Assembly (NCBI GenBank): GCA_020848855.1
Contig: JADLHH010000037.1
Location: 1 to 13,863 of the forward strand
Reading direction: 5' to 3'
Source: Anaerolineae bacterium
Lineage (GTDB): Bacteria > Chloroflexota > Anaerolineae > Aggregatilineales > Phototrophicaceae
Length of the DNA: 13,863 nt
Each line of letters begins with the position of its first letter. The stretch's first letter is position 1. This document shows, piece after piece, positions 6,797 to 13,633 of the stretch. A program made the position numbers and the translations under genes. A model generated the notes under the pieces. That model was not told the DNA's origin, did no database searches, and worked only from the letters and a program-made list of their open reading frames with translations.

Positions 6797-9700
6797 ATGC
6801 CTCTGACCCCCGACCAACACCGCGCCATCCACCACCACACCGACAACCTGATCGTCGTTGCCGGGGCGGGCAGCGGCAAGACCTACGTGCTGGTCGAACG
6901 CTATCTGGCGCTGCTGGAACGCAACCCCGGCTGGTCGCTCAACGCGCTGGTGGCGATCACCTTCACCCAGAAGGCGGCGCAGGAAATGCGCGACCGCGTG
7001 CGCCAGCATTTGCAGCGCCGGGTGGACGAATCGGCGGACGCCGACGCCGCGCCCTGGGCGAGCCGCCTCGCCGCGATGGACAGCGCCCGCATCGACACCA
7101 TTCACAGCCTGTGCGCGACGATTCTGCGGGCGAATGCCGCCGAAGCGGGCGTCGATCCCGGTTTCGTCGTGCTGGACGAAGTCGAATCCGCCGTGCTGCT
7201 GGACGACGCCATCGACGACACGTTTCGTTCGCTTCGCCCGGATGACCCGGCGCTCGAACTGTTCATGGAATACGGCGAGCAGCGGGTGCGCGAGGAAGTG
7301 GCACGGCTGGCGCGCACCGGCTTCGAGCTGCCCCCGGCGGATCACTTCACGGCGTGGCTCGACCAGTGGGTGACCGATGCCCGCGCCCACCTGGAGCGTT
7401 TCGGCGGCTGGTGCGCGGCGTCGGAATTCGCCAACTGGTCATCGGGCGTGCCCGACGGCGACAGGCTGGCAGTGATCTGGGCGACCTGCGTCGATTTGCT
7501 GGCGCGGGTGCATCACGGCGCGACGATTGCCGAGCGGCTGGCGGCGCTTTACGAACTCAAGCCGGCGATTGACCTGCGCGTCGGCGCGGCGGCGGCGTGG
7601 GGCGGCAAAGAGGCGCTTCAGAAAGCGAAAGCCGCGCTGCGCGCTTTACGCGAAACTGGCGGCAAATGCGCCGAAATCATCGGCGACCCCCCCGGCGAAG
7701 CCGATCAGCGCGCGGCGGTTCTCATGCCGCTGTGGAGCGCGCTGGTGGGGCAGGTGCGCGCCGCCTACCGCGCCGCCAGGGATGAGCGCGCCGCCCTCGA
7801 CTTCGACGATCTGGAAGCGCTGACCCGCGACCTGCTGGCGGATGACGCCGTGCGCGCCCGCTATCTCGGCGCGGAGTTTCGGCATGTGCTGGTGGACGAG
7901 TTTCAGGATACCAACGCCGCCCAGTGGGCGATCATCAACCGCATCGCCGACCCCGCCGTGCCGGGCTGCCTGTTCGTCGTCGGCGATCCCAAGCAGAGCA
8001 TCTACGGCTTTCGCGGCGCAGATGTGAGCGTGTTCAACCGCGTGCGCGACGCCATCGCCGTCGCCGCTGCGCCGGTGGCGCTGGCGACCTCGTTCCGCAC
8101 CCATCGGCGGCTGGTCGACTGCCTGAACGCCGTGTTCGACCGGGTGCTGTCGCGCGACCCCGCCAGCCTCGTCGCCGAATACGAAGTCGAAGCCGGGGCG
8201 ATGCAGGCGTTCCGCCTCGAAGCGCCGTCCGACGCGCCCGCCCTCGAACTGCTGCTGCTCGACAAATCCCGGCTGGATGCCGACGAGGAACAGGCGATGC
8301 GCCGCTGGGAAGCCCGCCTCATTGCCCGCCGAATTCGCGCGCTGGTCGAGGACGAACGCCGCCCGATTTACGACAAGCGCCGCGAGATCGTCCGCCCGGT
8401 CGAATATGGCGACGTGGCGCTGCTGTTCCAGGCGATGACTCACGTTACCCGCTACGAAGCCGCGCTCAAAGCCGAGGGCATCCCCTACCAGACGACCGCC
8501 GGCAAAGGCTACTACGACCGGCAGGAAGTGTGGGATTTGCTCAACCTGCTGCGGGCGCTCTACAACCCGGCGGATAACCTGTCGCTGGCGGCGGCGCTGC
8601 GGTCGCCGCTGTTCAGCCTGAGCGACGACGCGCTGCTGGCGCTGCGCTTGCCCGGCGGATCGCTGTGGGAGTCGCTCATGCGCCCGGAATACCTGCCCGC
8701 CGATGAAGCCGGGCGCGCTGCCTTCGCCCGCGACGTGCTGCGCGACCTGCGCCGTCAGGCGGGGCGCGTCACCATCGCCGAATTATTGAACGACGCGCTC
8801 GAACAGACCGGCTATCTGGCGGTCCTCACCGGGCTGCCGGACGGCAAACGGCGGCGCGGCAACGTCGAGAAGCTGCTCGAAAAAGCCGAATCCAGCGGGC
8901 GGATCACGCTCAGCGCCTTCACGCAGTATCTGGTGGATATGAGCGCCAGCGAGGCGCGCGAGGGCGAAGCTGTCCTCGAAAGCGAGGGCGCGGTGCAGTT
9001 GATGACCGTCCACAAGAGCAAGGGGTTGGAATTTCCGGTCGTGGTGCTGGTCGATGCTTCGTATCACCGGAACGCGGGCGGCAGCGACCTGATCAGCGGC
9101 GCGGGCTGCAAGGTCTACGACGCGGCGCAGGATAAGCTGGTCTCGACTTTCGCCCACCGCCGCGCCGAAAATCTCGCCAGGCTGCGCGAAGAAGCCGAAA
9201 AGAAGCGGCTGTTCTACGTCGCGGCGACGCGGGCGCAGGATTGCTTGATCGTCAGCGGGCAGGTGACGTGCAGGGACGACACGCCGCTGGCGACCAAAGG
9301 CTGGCTCGGCTGGCTGCTGCCCGCGCTCGAATTGAGCGAACTCGCGCCGCAGGCGCAGGACGTTCGTTACGAGTGGGGCAGCGTGCGCGTCGATTTCCCG
9401 GAGCCGCTGGGCGACGCCGACGAAATCGCCGATGCCGCGCTCGATTGGGATGACATTGCGTTCGCCGCCGAGTCGCCGCCGCTGCTCGGCGCGGTGCCGG
9501 GCGATGCCGCCGCGCCCGCTCGCTCGCTGACGGCGACCCAGATCGCCGATCTCGGCAGCGCGGCGGCGGCGACTCCATCCGAGGCGCGGCGCTTCTTCGC
9601 CGAGCGCTGGCGGCGCAGTGTCCTGCACGATGCCCCCGCGCGCATTACGCTGGCGGGCGGCGCGTCGTGGGCGCAGGTCGGCGAGATTGTGCATCAGGTG

Positions 9701-10222
9701 GTGCGCCGCGCTCTACCGCCGGACGACGCCAGCCTGCGCGCCGTGCTCCGGCGCTGCGCCTGGGAAAGCGGGCTGGTCGGCGCGGACGAAAACTACTGGG
9801 CGGTTGAGAACGCTTTCGATTTGCTCCGCCGCATTCGCCGCAGCGACGTGTTCCGGGTTATCTCTCAGGCGCGCCAGGTCTACCGCGAAGTACCGTTCGT
9901 GTACCAGTCAGGCGAGCGCACCATTCACGGCGTGATCGATCTGCTGCTGCAAAATCAATCCGGTCAGTGGATCGTGGTCGATTACAAGACAGCGTGGCTC
10001 GAAGCATCGGTCACCGAGGCGATGCTGCGAGAACACGTCCGGCGCTACCATGTGCAGATGGGCGTTTACGCGGCGGCGGTGCGCGAACTGGTCGGACTCG
10101 CGCCAATCGTATATATTTATTATATTCGCTATGCGATGACCGTAATGATTCCTGAAGCCGACTGGACAGACGCGCTCGTTCGGCTTGATGGCTATATTGG
10201 AGACGCGATTGGGTATGGTTAA
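6797..10222 (+). CDS. addA: AddA, UvrD-type helicase-nuclease subunit A
   Basis: The protein has 1141 residues, slightly short for AddA (about 1230). All superfamily 1A helicase motifs are visible: Q motif LTPDQHRAI (Gln7), Walker A AGAGSGKT (22-29), motif Ia ITFTQKAAQEMRDRV, motif II VDEFQDTN (Asp367, Glu368), motif III VGDPKQSIYGFRGAD (from 395), motif IV TSFRTHRRL, motif V MTVHKSKGLEFPVVVL (from 736) and motif VI VAATRAQD (Arg812). The C-terminal RecB-type nuclease has GVIDLLL (Asp1048), VVDYKTAW (Asp1062, Lys1064) and Q-x3-Y in VQMGVYAAA. It unwinds DNA 3' to 5' and cuts the 3'-ended strand in complex with AddB. The start ATG 6797 has GAGGGG upstream (6784-6789). It follows addB after a repeat-filled spacer; its 3' end overlaps the start of the membrane protein gene by 8 bases. 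Confidence 0.94.
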   Translation: MPLTPDQHRAIHHHTDNLIVVAGAGSGKTYVLVERYLALLERNPGWSLNALVAITFTQKAAQEMRDRVRQHLQRRVDESADADAAPWASRLAAMDSARIDTIHSLCATILRANAAEAGVDPGFVVLDEVESAVLLDDAIDDTFRSLRPDDPALELFMEYGEQRVREEVARLARTGFELPPADHFTAWLDQWVTDARAHLERFGGWCAASEFANWSSGVPDGDRLAVIWATCVDLLARVHHGATIAERLAALYELKPAIDLRVGAAAAWGGKEALQKAKAALRALRETGGKCAEIIGDPPGEADQRAAVLMPLWSALVGQVRAAYRAARDERAALDFDDLEALTRDLLADDAVRARYLGAEFRHVLVDEFQDTNAAQWAIINRIADPAVPGCLFVVGDPKQSIYGFRGADVSVFNRVRDAIAVAAAPVALATSFRTHRRLVDCLNAVFDRVLSRDPASLVAEYEVEAGAMQAFRLEAPSDAPALELLLLDKSRLDADEEQAMRRWEARLIARRIRALVEDERRPIYDKRREIVRPVEYGDVALLFQAMTHVTRYEAALKAEGIPYQTTAGKGYYDRQEVWDLLNLLRALYNPADNLSLAAALRSPLFSLSDDALLALRLPGGSLWESLMRPEYLPADEAGRAAFARDVLRDLRRQAGRVTIAELLNDALEQTGYLAVLTGLPDGKRRRGNVEKLLEKAESSGRITLSAFTQYLVDMSASEAREGEAVLESEGAVQLMTVHKSKGLEFPVVVLVDASYHRNAGGSDLISGAGCKVYDAAQDKLVSTFAHRRAENLARLREEAEKKRLFYVAATRAQDCLIVSGQVTCRDDTPLATKGWLGWLLPALELSELAPQAQDVRYEWGSVRVDFPEPLGDADEIADAALDWDDIAFAAESPPLLGAVPGDAAAPARSLTATQIADLGSAAAATPSEARRFFAERWRRSVLHDAPARITLAGGASWAQVGEIVHQVVRRALPPDDASLRAVLRRCAWESGLVGADENYWAVENAFDLLRRIRRSDVFRVISQARQVYREVPFVYQSGERTIHGVIDLLLQNQSGQWIVVDYKTAWLEASVTEAMLREHVRRYHVQMGVYAAAVRELVGLAPIVYIYYIRYAMTVMIPEADWTDALVRLDGYIGDAIGYG

Positions 10223-11198
10223 GGGCGTGGTTCGGCTGTTCATCGGTCAGCTTCCCCCCTGGGCGCGGCGCGACCACCCGGTGCTGCGCCACGAACTCGG
10301 CGCGGCGGAACGTCCACCCTGGCGCGTGCGCTACGGGCGGGCGCTGGTCGTGATGCTGGGTCTCGGCACGCTGCTGATGATCGGTTTGCTGACCGCAACC
10401 GGCTTTCTGCGCCGCCCGGCAGGGCAGACTACCATCGAGACGATCAACGCCGTCCTGTTCTGGCCCGTCATCGCGCTCCAGTTGATCCTGACGATTGCCG
10501 CGCTCGCCAGCACCTCGACGTTTGTCAGCGAGGAAATGCGCGACCAGAACTGGGACAGCCTGCGTGTGACCGAGCACGGCGCGGAAATGTCGATGCGCGC
10601 GCGTTGGGTTGCCGTCTTCTACCGGCTGCGCGGGCTGCTTGGGCTGGTGCTGGTGGCGCGCGCCCTGCTGATCGGCTTGATGCTCTGGGAGCTGACCGCG
10701 TTTCAGGGGCGCTACCTCGACCTGCTGATCAACGGTCTGGTGCCGGACGTGCCGCTGGTGGCGGCGGTGCTGCTGGTCTCGTTCACGATGACGGCGGCGC
10801 TGCTCCTGCCGCTCACGACCATCGGCATGGACGCGGCGACCGGGCTGCTGGTTTCGGCGCTGGTGCAGCACCGCACCTACAGCACGCTGCTCCAGATGGT
10901 GCTGATCTTCCTGCGGCTCGCCGTCACGTCGGCGCTGCTGCTCGGCGCGGCGCTGCTCATGGACGGTCGGCTGTTTGAGTCATCTGACCTCGGCGCGTGG
11001 CTGCTGATGACGACGTACAGCGCCATCGGCGACTGGGGCTTGTCGCTGCTGCATCTGGGGCGTTACAGCGAAATCTGGGCGACGATTCCTTACGGCATCT
11101 TCGTCGGGCTGGCGCTGCTGGTCTTCGCGCTCGTTCAGGCGGCGGTCGCCGACCGGCTGCTGCTGCTCGCCGTGCGCCAGGGGCAGAAGAAGGGCTAG
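10215..11198 (+). CDS. polytopic membrane protein, ABC-2 permease-like
   Basis: The protein has 327 residues and six or seven hydrophobic helices: about 40-60, 75-97, 143-165, 182-205, 223-247 and 290-320, with a weaker one near 265. The cytoplasmic start HPVLRHELGAAERPPWRVRYGRAL resembles the N-P-V-x3-E-L-R start of ABC-2 type permeases. After helix two, STSTFVSEEMRDQNWDSLRVTEHGAEMSMRAR (written here only as a positional guide: Glu-Glu-Met-Arg, then Trp-Asp-Ser-Leu-Arg-x-Thr) matches the E-R-x2-G-T-W-E-L-L-x-x-T region of that family. No ATPase partner is in the window, so function and substrate are unassigned. ATG 10215 overlaps the addA stop. TTG 10209, with GGAG 6 bases upstream (10199-10202), is an equally good start given the TTG use nearby. 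It is the last gene of the operon; nothing in it suggests a direct DNA role. Confidence 0.75.
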   Translation: MVKGVVRLFIGQLPPWARRDHPVLRHELGAAERPPWRVRYGRALVVMLGLGTLLMIGLLTATGFLRRPAGQTTIETINAVLFWPVIALQLILTIAALASTSTFVSEEMRDQNWDSLRVTEHGAEMSMRARWVAVFYRLRGLLGLVLVARALLIGLMLWELTAFQGRYLDLLINGLVPDVPLVAAVLLVSFTMTAALLLPLTTIGMDAATGLLVSALVQHRTYSTLLQMVLIFLRLAVTSALLLGAALLMDGRLFESSDLGAWLLMTTYSAIGDWGLSLLHLGRYSEIWATIPYGIFVGLALLVFALVQAAVADRLLLLAVRQGQKKG

Positions 11199-11263
11199 AC
11201 CCCACCACCCGCCGGGATACCTAACCGTTGGTGCTGGTTGTCGATTTGAGGGAAGGTTTTCGT

Positions 11264-11303
11264 AGGGGCACGACATAGGCAACCGAAGGTTGCACGTGCC
11301 CCT
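11264..11303. repeat. nested hairpin with GAA triloop in the convergent gap
   Basis: The outer stem is AGGGGCACG (11264-11272) with CGTGCCCCT (11295-11303), 9 bp and perfect. Inside it GCAACC (11279-11284), loop GAA, GGTTGC (11288-11293) forms a second perfect stem. It lies between the stops of two converging genes and could stop transcription, but it has no U run on either strand. It looks like an interspersed palindromic repeat. Confidence 0.65.
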
Positions 11304-11312
11304 GTTGCTTCC

Positions 11313-11339
11313 CTCTTGGCGCTCTTGGGGTCTTGGCGG
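11313..11339. repeat. short 9-bp tandem repeat
   Basis: CTCTTGGCG (11313-11321) is followed directly by CTCTTGGGG (11322-11330) and then TCTTGGCGG (11331-11339), a decayed third copy in shifted phase. It is noncoding. Confidence 0.45.
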
Positions 11340-11359
11340 TTCACCTGCTCTTGCCTTGA

Positions 11360-11394
11360 GCTGACGGCTGACCGCTGAAAGCTATCCGCTTCCC
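11360..11394. repeat. heptanucleotide tandem repeat
   Basis: Five 7-base units all begin with GCT (11360, 11367, 11374, 11381, 11388). The first three are GCTGACG, GCTGACC and GCTGAAA; the last two are diverged. On the minus strand the core unit is NNTCAGC. It touches the mgsA stop codon (11394-11396). Heptamer repeats of this kind are known from the intergenic DNA of cyanobacteria and other phyla. Confidence 0.55.
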
Positions 11395-11774
11395 TACAGC
11401 GCCTTCGTCGAAATGATGTAGCTCGCCGTCGCCGGATTGCTCGCCAGCGGCACGTTATGCACGTTGCAGATGCGCAGTAGCGTGTTGATGTCCGGGTCGT
11501 GCGGGTGCTTGCCCAGCGCGTCGATGAAGAAGAACACTGCCGCCACTTTGCCTTCCGCCACCTGCGCGGCGATCTGCGCGTCACCCCCGATTGGACCGGA
11601 CAGCATCCGCTCGACGTTCAAGCCGACCTGCTCGTTGATCAGCTTACCGGTTGTCCCCGTGCCGATCAGCTTGTAGCGCCGCAGCACGTCCCTGTGTTCC
11701 TGGGCGAAAGCGATCATCTCGTCCTTCATGTTGTCGTGGGCGATCAGCGCGACGGTTTTCGGTTCTGGACTCAA
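11394..11774 (-). CDS. mgsA: methylglyoxal synthase
   Basis: The protein has 126 residues. It converts dihydroxyacetone phosphate to methylglyoxal plus phosphate, a cytoplasmic bypass of lower glycolysis used when phosphate is short or sugar phosphates accumulate. It starts LIAHDNMK and has GTGTTG, LSGPIGGDAQI, FFIDALGKHPHDPDI, LLRICNVHNVPLASN. Against E. coli MgsA the key residues keep a constant offset of 6: His13 (19), Lys17 (23), Asp65 (71, catalytic), Asp85 (91), His92 (98) and Asp95 (101). The usual FFxDPL reads FFIDAL. The length is slightly short for the family (about 150). The start is TTG 11774 with AGGAG 6 bases upstream. It overlaps the glycosyltransferase stop as TTGA, so it is second in an operon and translationally coupled. 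Confidence 0.93.
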   Translation of the reverse strand: MSPEPKTVALIAHDNMKDEMIAFAQEHRDVLRRYKLIGTGTTGKLINEQVGLNVERMLSGPIGGDAQIAAQVAEGKVAAVFFFIDALGKHPHDPDINTLLRICNVHNVPLASNPATASYIISTKAL

Positions 11775-13084
11775 TTCAGTCTCCTGATGGCGTTCATCCA
11801 GTTGACCAGCAGATTCCAGCGCGGCTCCTGCTGGAAGCGGCGGTCGAGCCGGATATTCATGCTCACAGCTTCATTATAGTAGCCTTCGAGTTCGCCCATC
11901 AGCACTTCCCACGGGTGCTGCTCGGCGAAGCGCCGCGCATTGGCAGACATCCGCCGCCGGAACTGCGGGCGGTCGCGCAGGATGCGGGCAGCATCGGCGA
12001 AGGCGGTCGGTTCAGCCGGGCACAGGAAGCCGTTGACCCCGTGCGTCACCTGATCGGTGATCCCGCCCTGGTCGATGATGATCGCCGGCAGCCCGGACGC
12101 CATCGCTTCCTGAACCACCTGCCCGAAGGTCTCGTTCGCGCCGGTGAACATGAAGGCGTCGGCGGCGGCGTAGGCGTCCGCCAGGTCGTCGCCGTACAGA
12201 TAGCCGGTGAAATGCGCGCCCGTCCCCGCGAACGTCGTCTCCAGTTCCTCGCGCATCGCGCCGTCGCCGATGATCGTCAGCGCGATGCCGGGCGTGCGCG
12301 CCGTTTCCAGCAGCAGGTCGACGCGCTTTTCGATGGCAAGCCGCCCGACGTACACGCACAGCAGCGAATCGGGGTCGCGCCCGTTCAGCAGCCGCCTGCG
12401 CCACAGCGCCGAGCGCCGGTTCGGGTTGAAGCGCTCGCTGTTGACGCCGCGACCCCATTTCCGCAGCCGGTGATACCCCTTCTGGCGCAGGTCGTTCAGC
12501 GTCCAGTTGGATGGCACGAGCGTCAGGTGGCAGCCGTTGTGGATGTAGCGCAGCCAGTCGCGCACCACGTTGCTCAGGAACGGCATCCCATAATGCTGGG
12601 CGTAGCCGGGCAGATCGGTCTGGTAGTTGGCGATGATCGGCACGTGATTTTGCCGCCCGACCAGCATCCCGCTGACCGACAGCAGCGCCGGGCTGAACAG
12701 GTGGATCAAGTCCGGCTGGAAGTCGTTGAGGTAGCTGGCGACGATCGGGTGCGGCAGCGCCAGCCGGGTTTCTGGCGCGGCGGGCATCCCCAGCGACGGC
12801 AGCGGAATCACCTGACTGCCGCCGACCGACGATGGCGCGATGTCCGGGGCGAACACCAGCACCTCGCGCCCGGATTGCTGCAAATAACGCAGCGTGAGGT
12901 AGGCGGTTTTGGAAACGCCGTCGACCTTCGGCAGAAATGCTTCCGCGAAGATCGCTACCCGCTTGACCGGCGCGAGTACGGCGGTGGGGTCAGGGGGACC
13001 GAGCGCGGATTCGTCACCAAACGCCCGTTCCGCCTCCGCTGGATTTCGGTGGGTAAGAGTCTCAAATAGGTGGTGATTGGCCAT
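11771..13084 (-). CDS. family 4 glycosyltransferase (GT-B fold)
   Basis: The protein has 437 residues. The first Rossmann domain begins at 41 with KRVAIFAEAFLPKVDGVSKT and EVLVFAPD; acceptor-side residues follow to about 230. The donor-binding domain shows YVGRLAIEKRVDLLLE (Arg248, Lys253), LTIIGDG, FTGYLYGDDLADAYAAAD and ETFGQVVQEAMASGLP, the E-x7-E motif of GT4 (Glu318, Glu326). It transfers a nucleotide-activated sugar with retention, probably to a lipid or polysaccharide. The opening FLPKVDGVSKT recalls sulfoquinovosyl- or mannosyl-lipid transferases, but donor and acceptor cannot be fixed. The start ATG 13084 has GAGGGG 5 bases upstream (13090-13095). Residues 1-38 precede the fold, carry no family motif, and overlap in another frame with the tail of the broken PHP gene. 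mgsA follows with a 4-base overlap. Confidence 0.9.
   Translation of the reverse strand: MANHHLFETLTHRNPAEAERAFGDESALGPPDPTAVLAPVKRVAIFAEAFLPKVDGVSKTAYLTLRYLQQSGREVLVFAPDIAPSSVGGSQVIPLPSLGMPAAPETRLALPHPIVASYLNDFQPDLIHLFSPALLSVSGMLVGRQNHVPIIANYQTDLPGYAQHYGMPFLSNVVRDWLRYIHNGCHLTLVPSNWTLNDLRQKGYHRLRKWGRGVNSERFNPNRRSALWRRRLLNGRDPDSLLCVYVGRLAIEKRVDLLLETARTPGIALTIIGDGAMREELETTFAGTGAHFTGYLYGDDLADAYAAADAFMFTGANETFGQVVQEAMASGLPAIIIDQGGITDQVTHGVNGFLCPAEPTAFADAARILRDRPQFRRRMSANARRFAEQHPWEVLMGELEGYYNEAVSMNIRLDRRFQQEPRWNLLVNWMNAIRRLN
11781..11785 (-). promoter_or_regulatory. Shine-Dalgarno deciding the TTG start of mgsA
   Basis: AGGAG on the minus strand lies 6 bases before TTG 11774, inside the last codons of the glycosyltransferase gene. 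No ATG is available before the conserved LIAHD strand. Confidence 0.65.
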
Positions 13085-13429
13085 GATTTCCCCTCGGCAG
13101 TGGTACAGCCAAACGCCAGCGAATCCCGCAGGTCAGCCGCCGTCGTGCCGTTGAATCGGATCACCCCGGACGCGATACTGCCGGGCATGTGCGCGTCGCT
13201 GCTGCCGACGACTGGGAGTCCCAGTCTGCCGAGTGCCCGCTGCGCCAGCCAGTTGCTCCCCGGCGTGATCGCTCCTGCGTTGAAGATTTCGACGGCGTCT
13301 ATTCCTGATTGCATTAACACCCGTGGATACGTTAAGTAGCGCATGAACATGTGCGAGCATCTCGTGAACGGTCGCCGTCCCGCCGCTGATGGTGGTGTGC
13401 ATGTGCAAATCCGCGCGTCCCCGGAGCAT
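12955..13429 (-). pseudogene. PHP-domain phosphoesterase remnant, internal deletion plus frameshift
   Basis: From ATG 13429 one frame reads RADLHMHTTISGGTATVHEM then LAHVHA, the standard PHP start with the first metal motif H-x-H. Directly after it, in a different frame, comes the PHP end: SGIDAVEIFNAGAITPGSN, LGRLGLPVVGSSDAHMPG and GTTAADLRDSL, running to a stop at 12955. The whole middle, which should carry the ITDHD, GEE and PHP metal motifs (roughly 80-120 residues), is missing, and the join lies near 13318-13342. A working PHP enzyme would hydrolyse phosphodiesters or phosphate monoesters with three metals; this one cannot bind them. The usual S-D-G after H-x-H is also S-G-G. A strong SD remains upstream. 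The last 130 bases overlap the start of the glycosyltransferase, a pairing that suggests the two once formed one operon. Confidence 0.8.
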
Positions 13430-13433
13430 GTGT

Positions 13434-13441
13434 TCCTCCCT
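13434..13441 (-). promoter_or_regulatory. strong Shine-Dalgarno of the broken PHP gene
   Basis: AGGGAGGA on the minus strand, with GGAGG 5 bases before ATG 13429. It is intact although the gene is dead, pointing to recent decay or to a role in translating a short peptide. Confidence 0.6.
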
Positions 13442-13506
13442 GTCACTGTATACGTACTGCGTCTATCGGGAGTGTCACACACGTTCATGAAAGTATTCGG
13501 CAAAGT

Positions 13507-13536
13507 TTGATAAAACCTGTTAACATCTCTTATCAA
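13507..13536. promoter_or_regulatory. inverted repeat upstream of the PHP remnant
   Basis: TTGATAA (13507-13513) and TTATCAA (13530-13536) are exact reverse complements 16 bases apart. On the minus strand TTGATA can serve as -35, with TTATCA or TATCAA 17-18 bases later as a weak -10, so the dyad could be both promoter and operator. The region is AT-rich compared with its surroundings. Confidence 0.35.
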
Positions 13537-13554
13537 GGCTGCTGAATGGAGCGG

Positions 13555-13585
13555 GTACGAGTCGCCCCTTCAGTGGGCGACGTAC
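13555..13585. repeat. bulged hairpin
   Basis: GTACG (13555-13559), bulge AG, TCGCCC (13562-13567), loop CTTCAGT, GGGCGA (13575-13580), CGTAC (13581-13585). This gives an 11-bp stem with a 2-base bulge. It is not followed by a T run on either side. Confidence 0.55.
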
Positions 13586-13592
13586 TGGTTTA

Positions 13593-13614
13593 GCCGAGGG
13601 ATTAATCTCTCGGC
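13593..13614. repeat. 11-bp palindrome with one wobble
   Basis: GCCGAGGGATT (13593-13603) abuts AATCTCTCGGC (13604-13614); all but one position pair, and that one is a G-T pair. It has no loop, so it would act as a DNA dyad or extrude as a cruciform. Confidence 0.5.
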
Positions 13615-13633
13615 GTAGCTATGTGGGTATTCT

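Noticed and set aside
6507..6806. A small plus-strand open frame across the addB-addA spacer
   Set aside because: Composed of the addB tail in another frame and translated palindromic repeats, with no SD.
6608..7390. A minus-strand open frame covering the spacer and the start of addA
   Set aside because: Lies over the Walker A region of addA; its end is translated repeat sequence.
11264..11394. CRISPR array suspected from several repeats
   Set aside because: Units are 7 and 9 bases with no spacers of constant length and no cas genes.
11651..13069. A 472-codon open frame on the plus strand opposite the glycosyltransferase
   Set aside because: Shadow of a GC-rich gene; the minus strand carries intact GT4 motifs.
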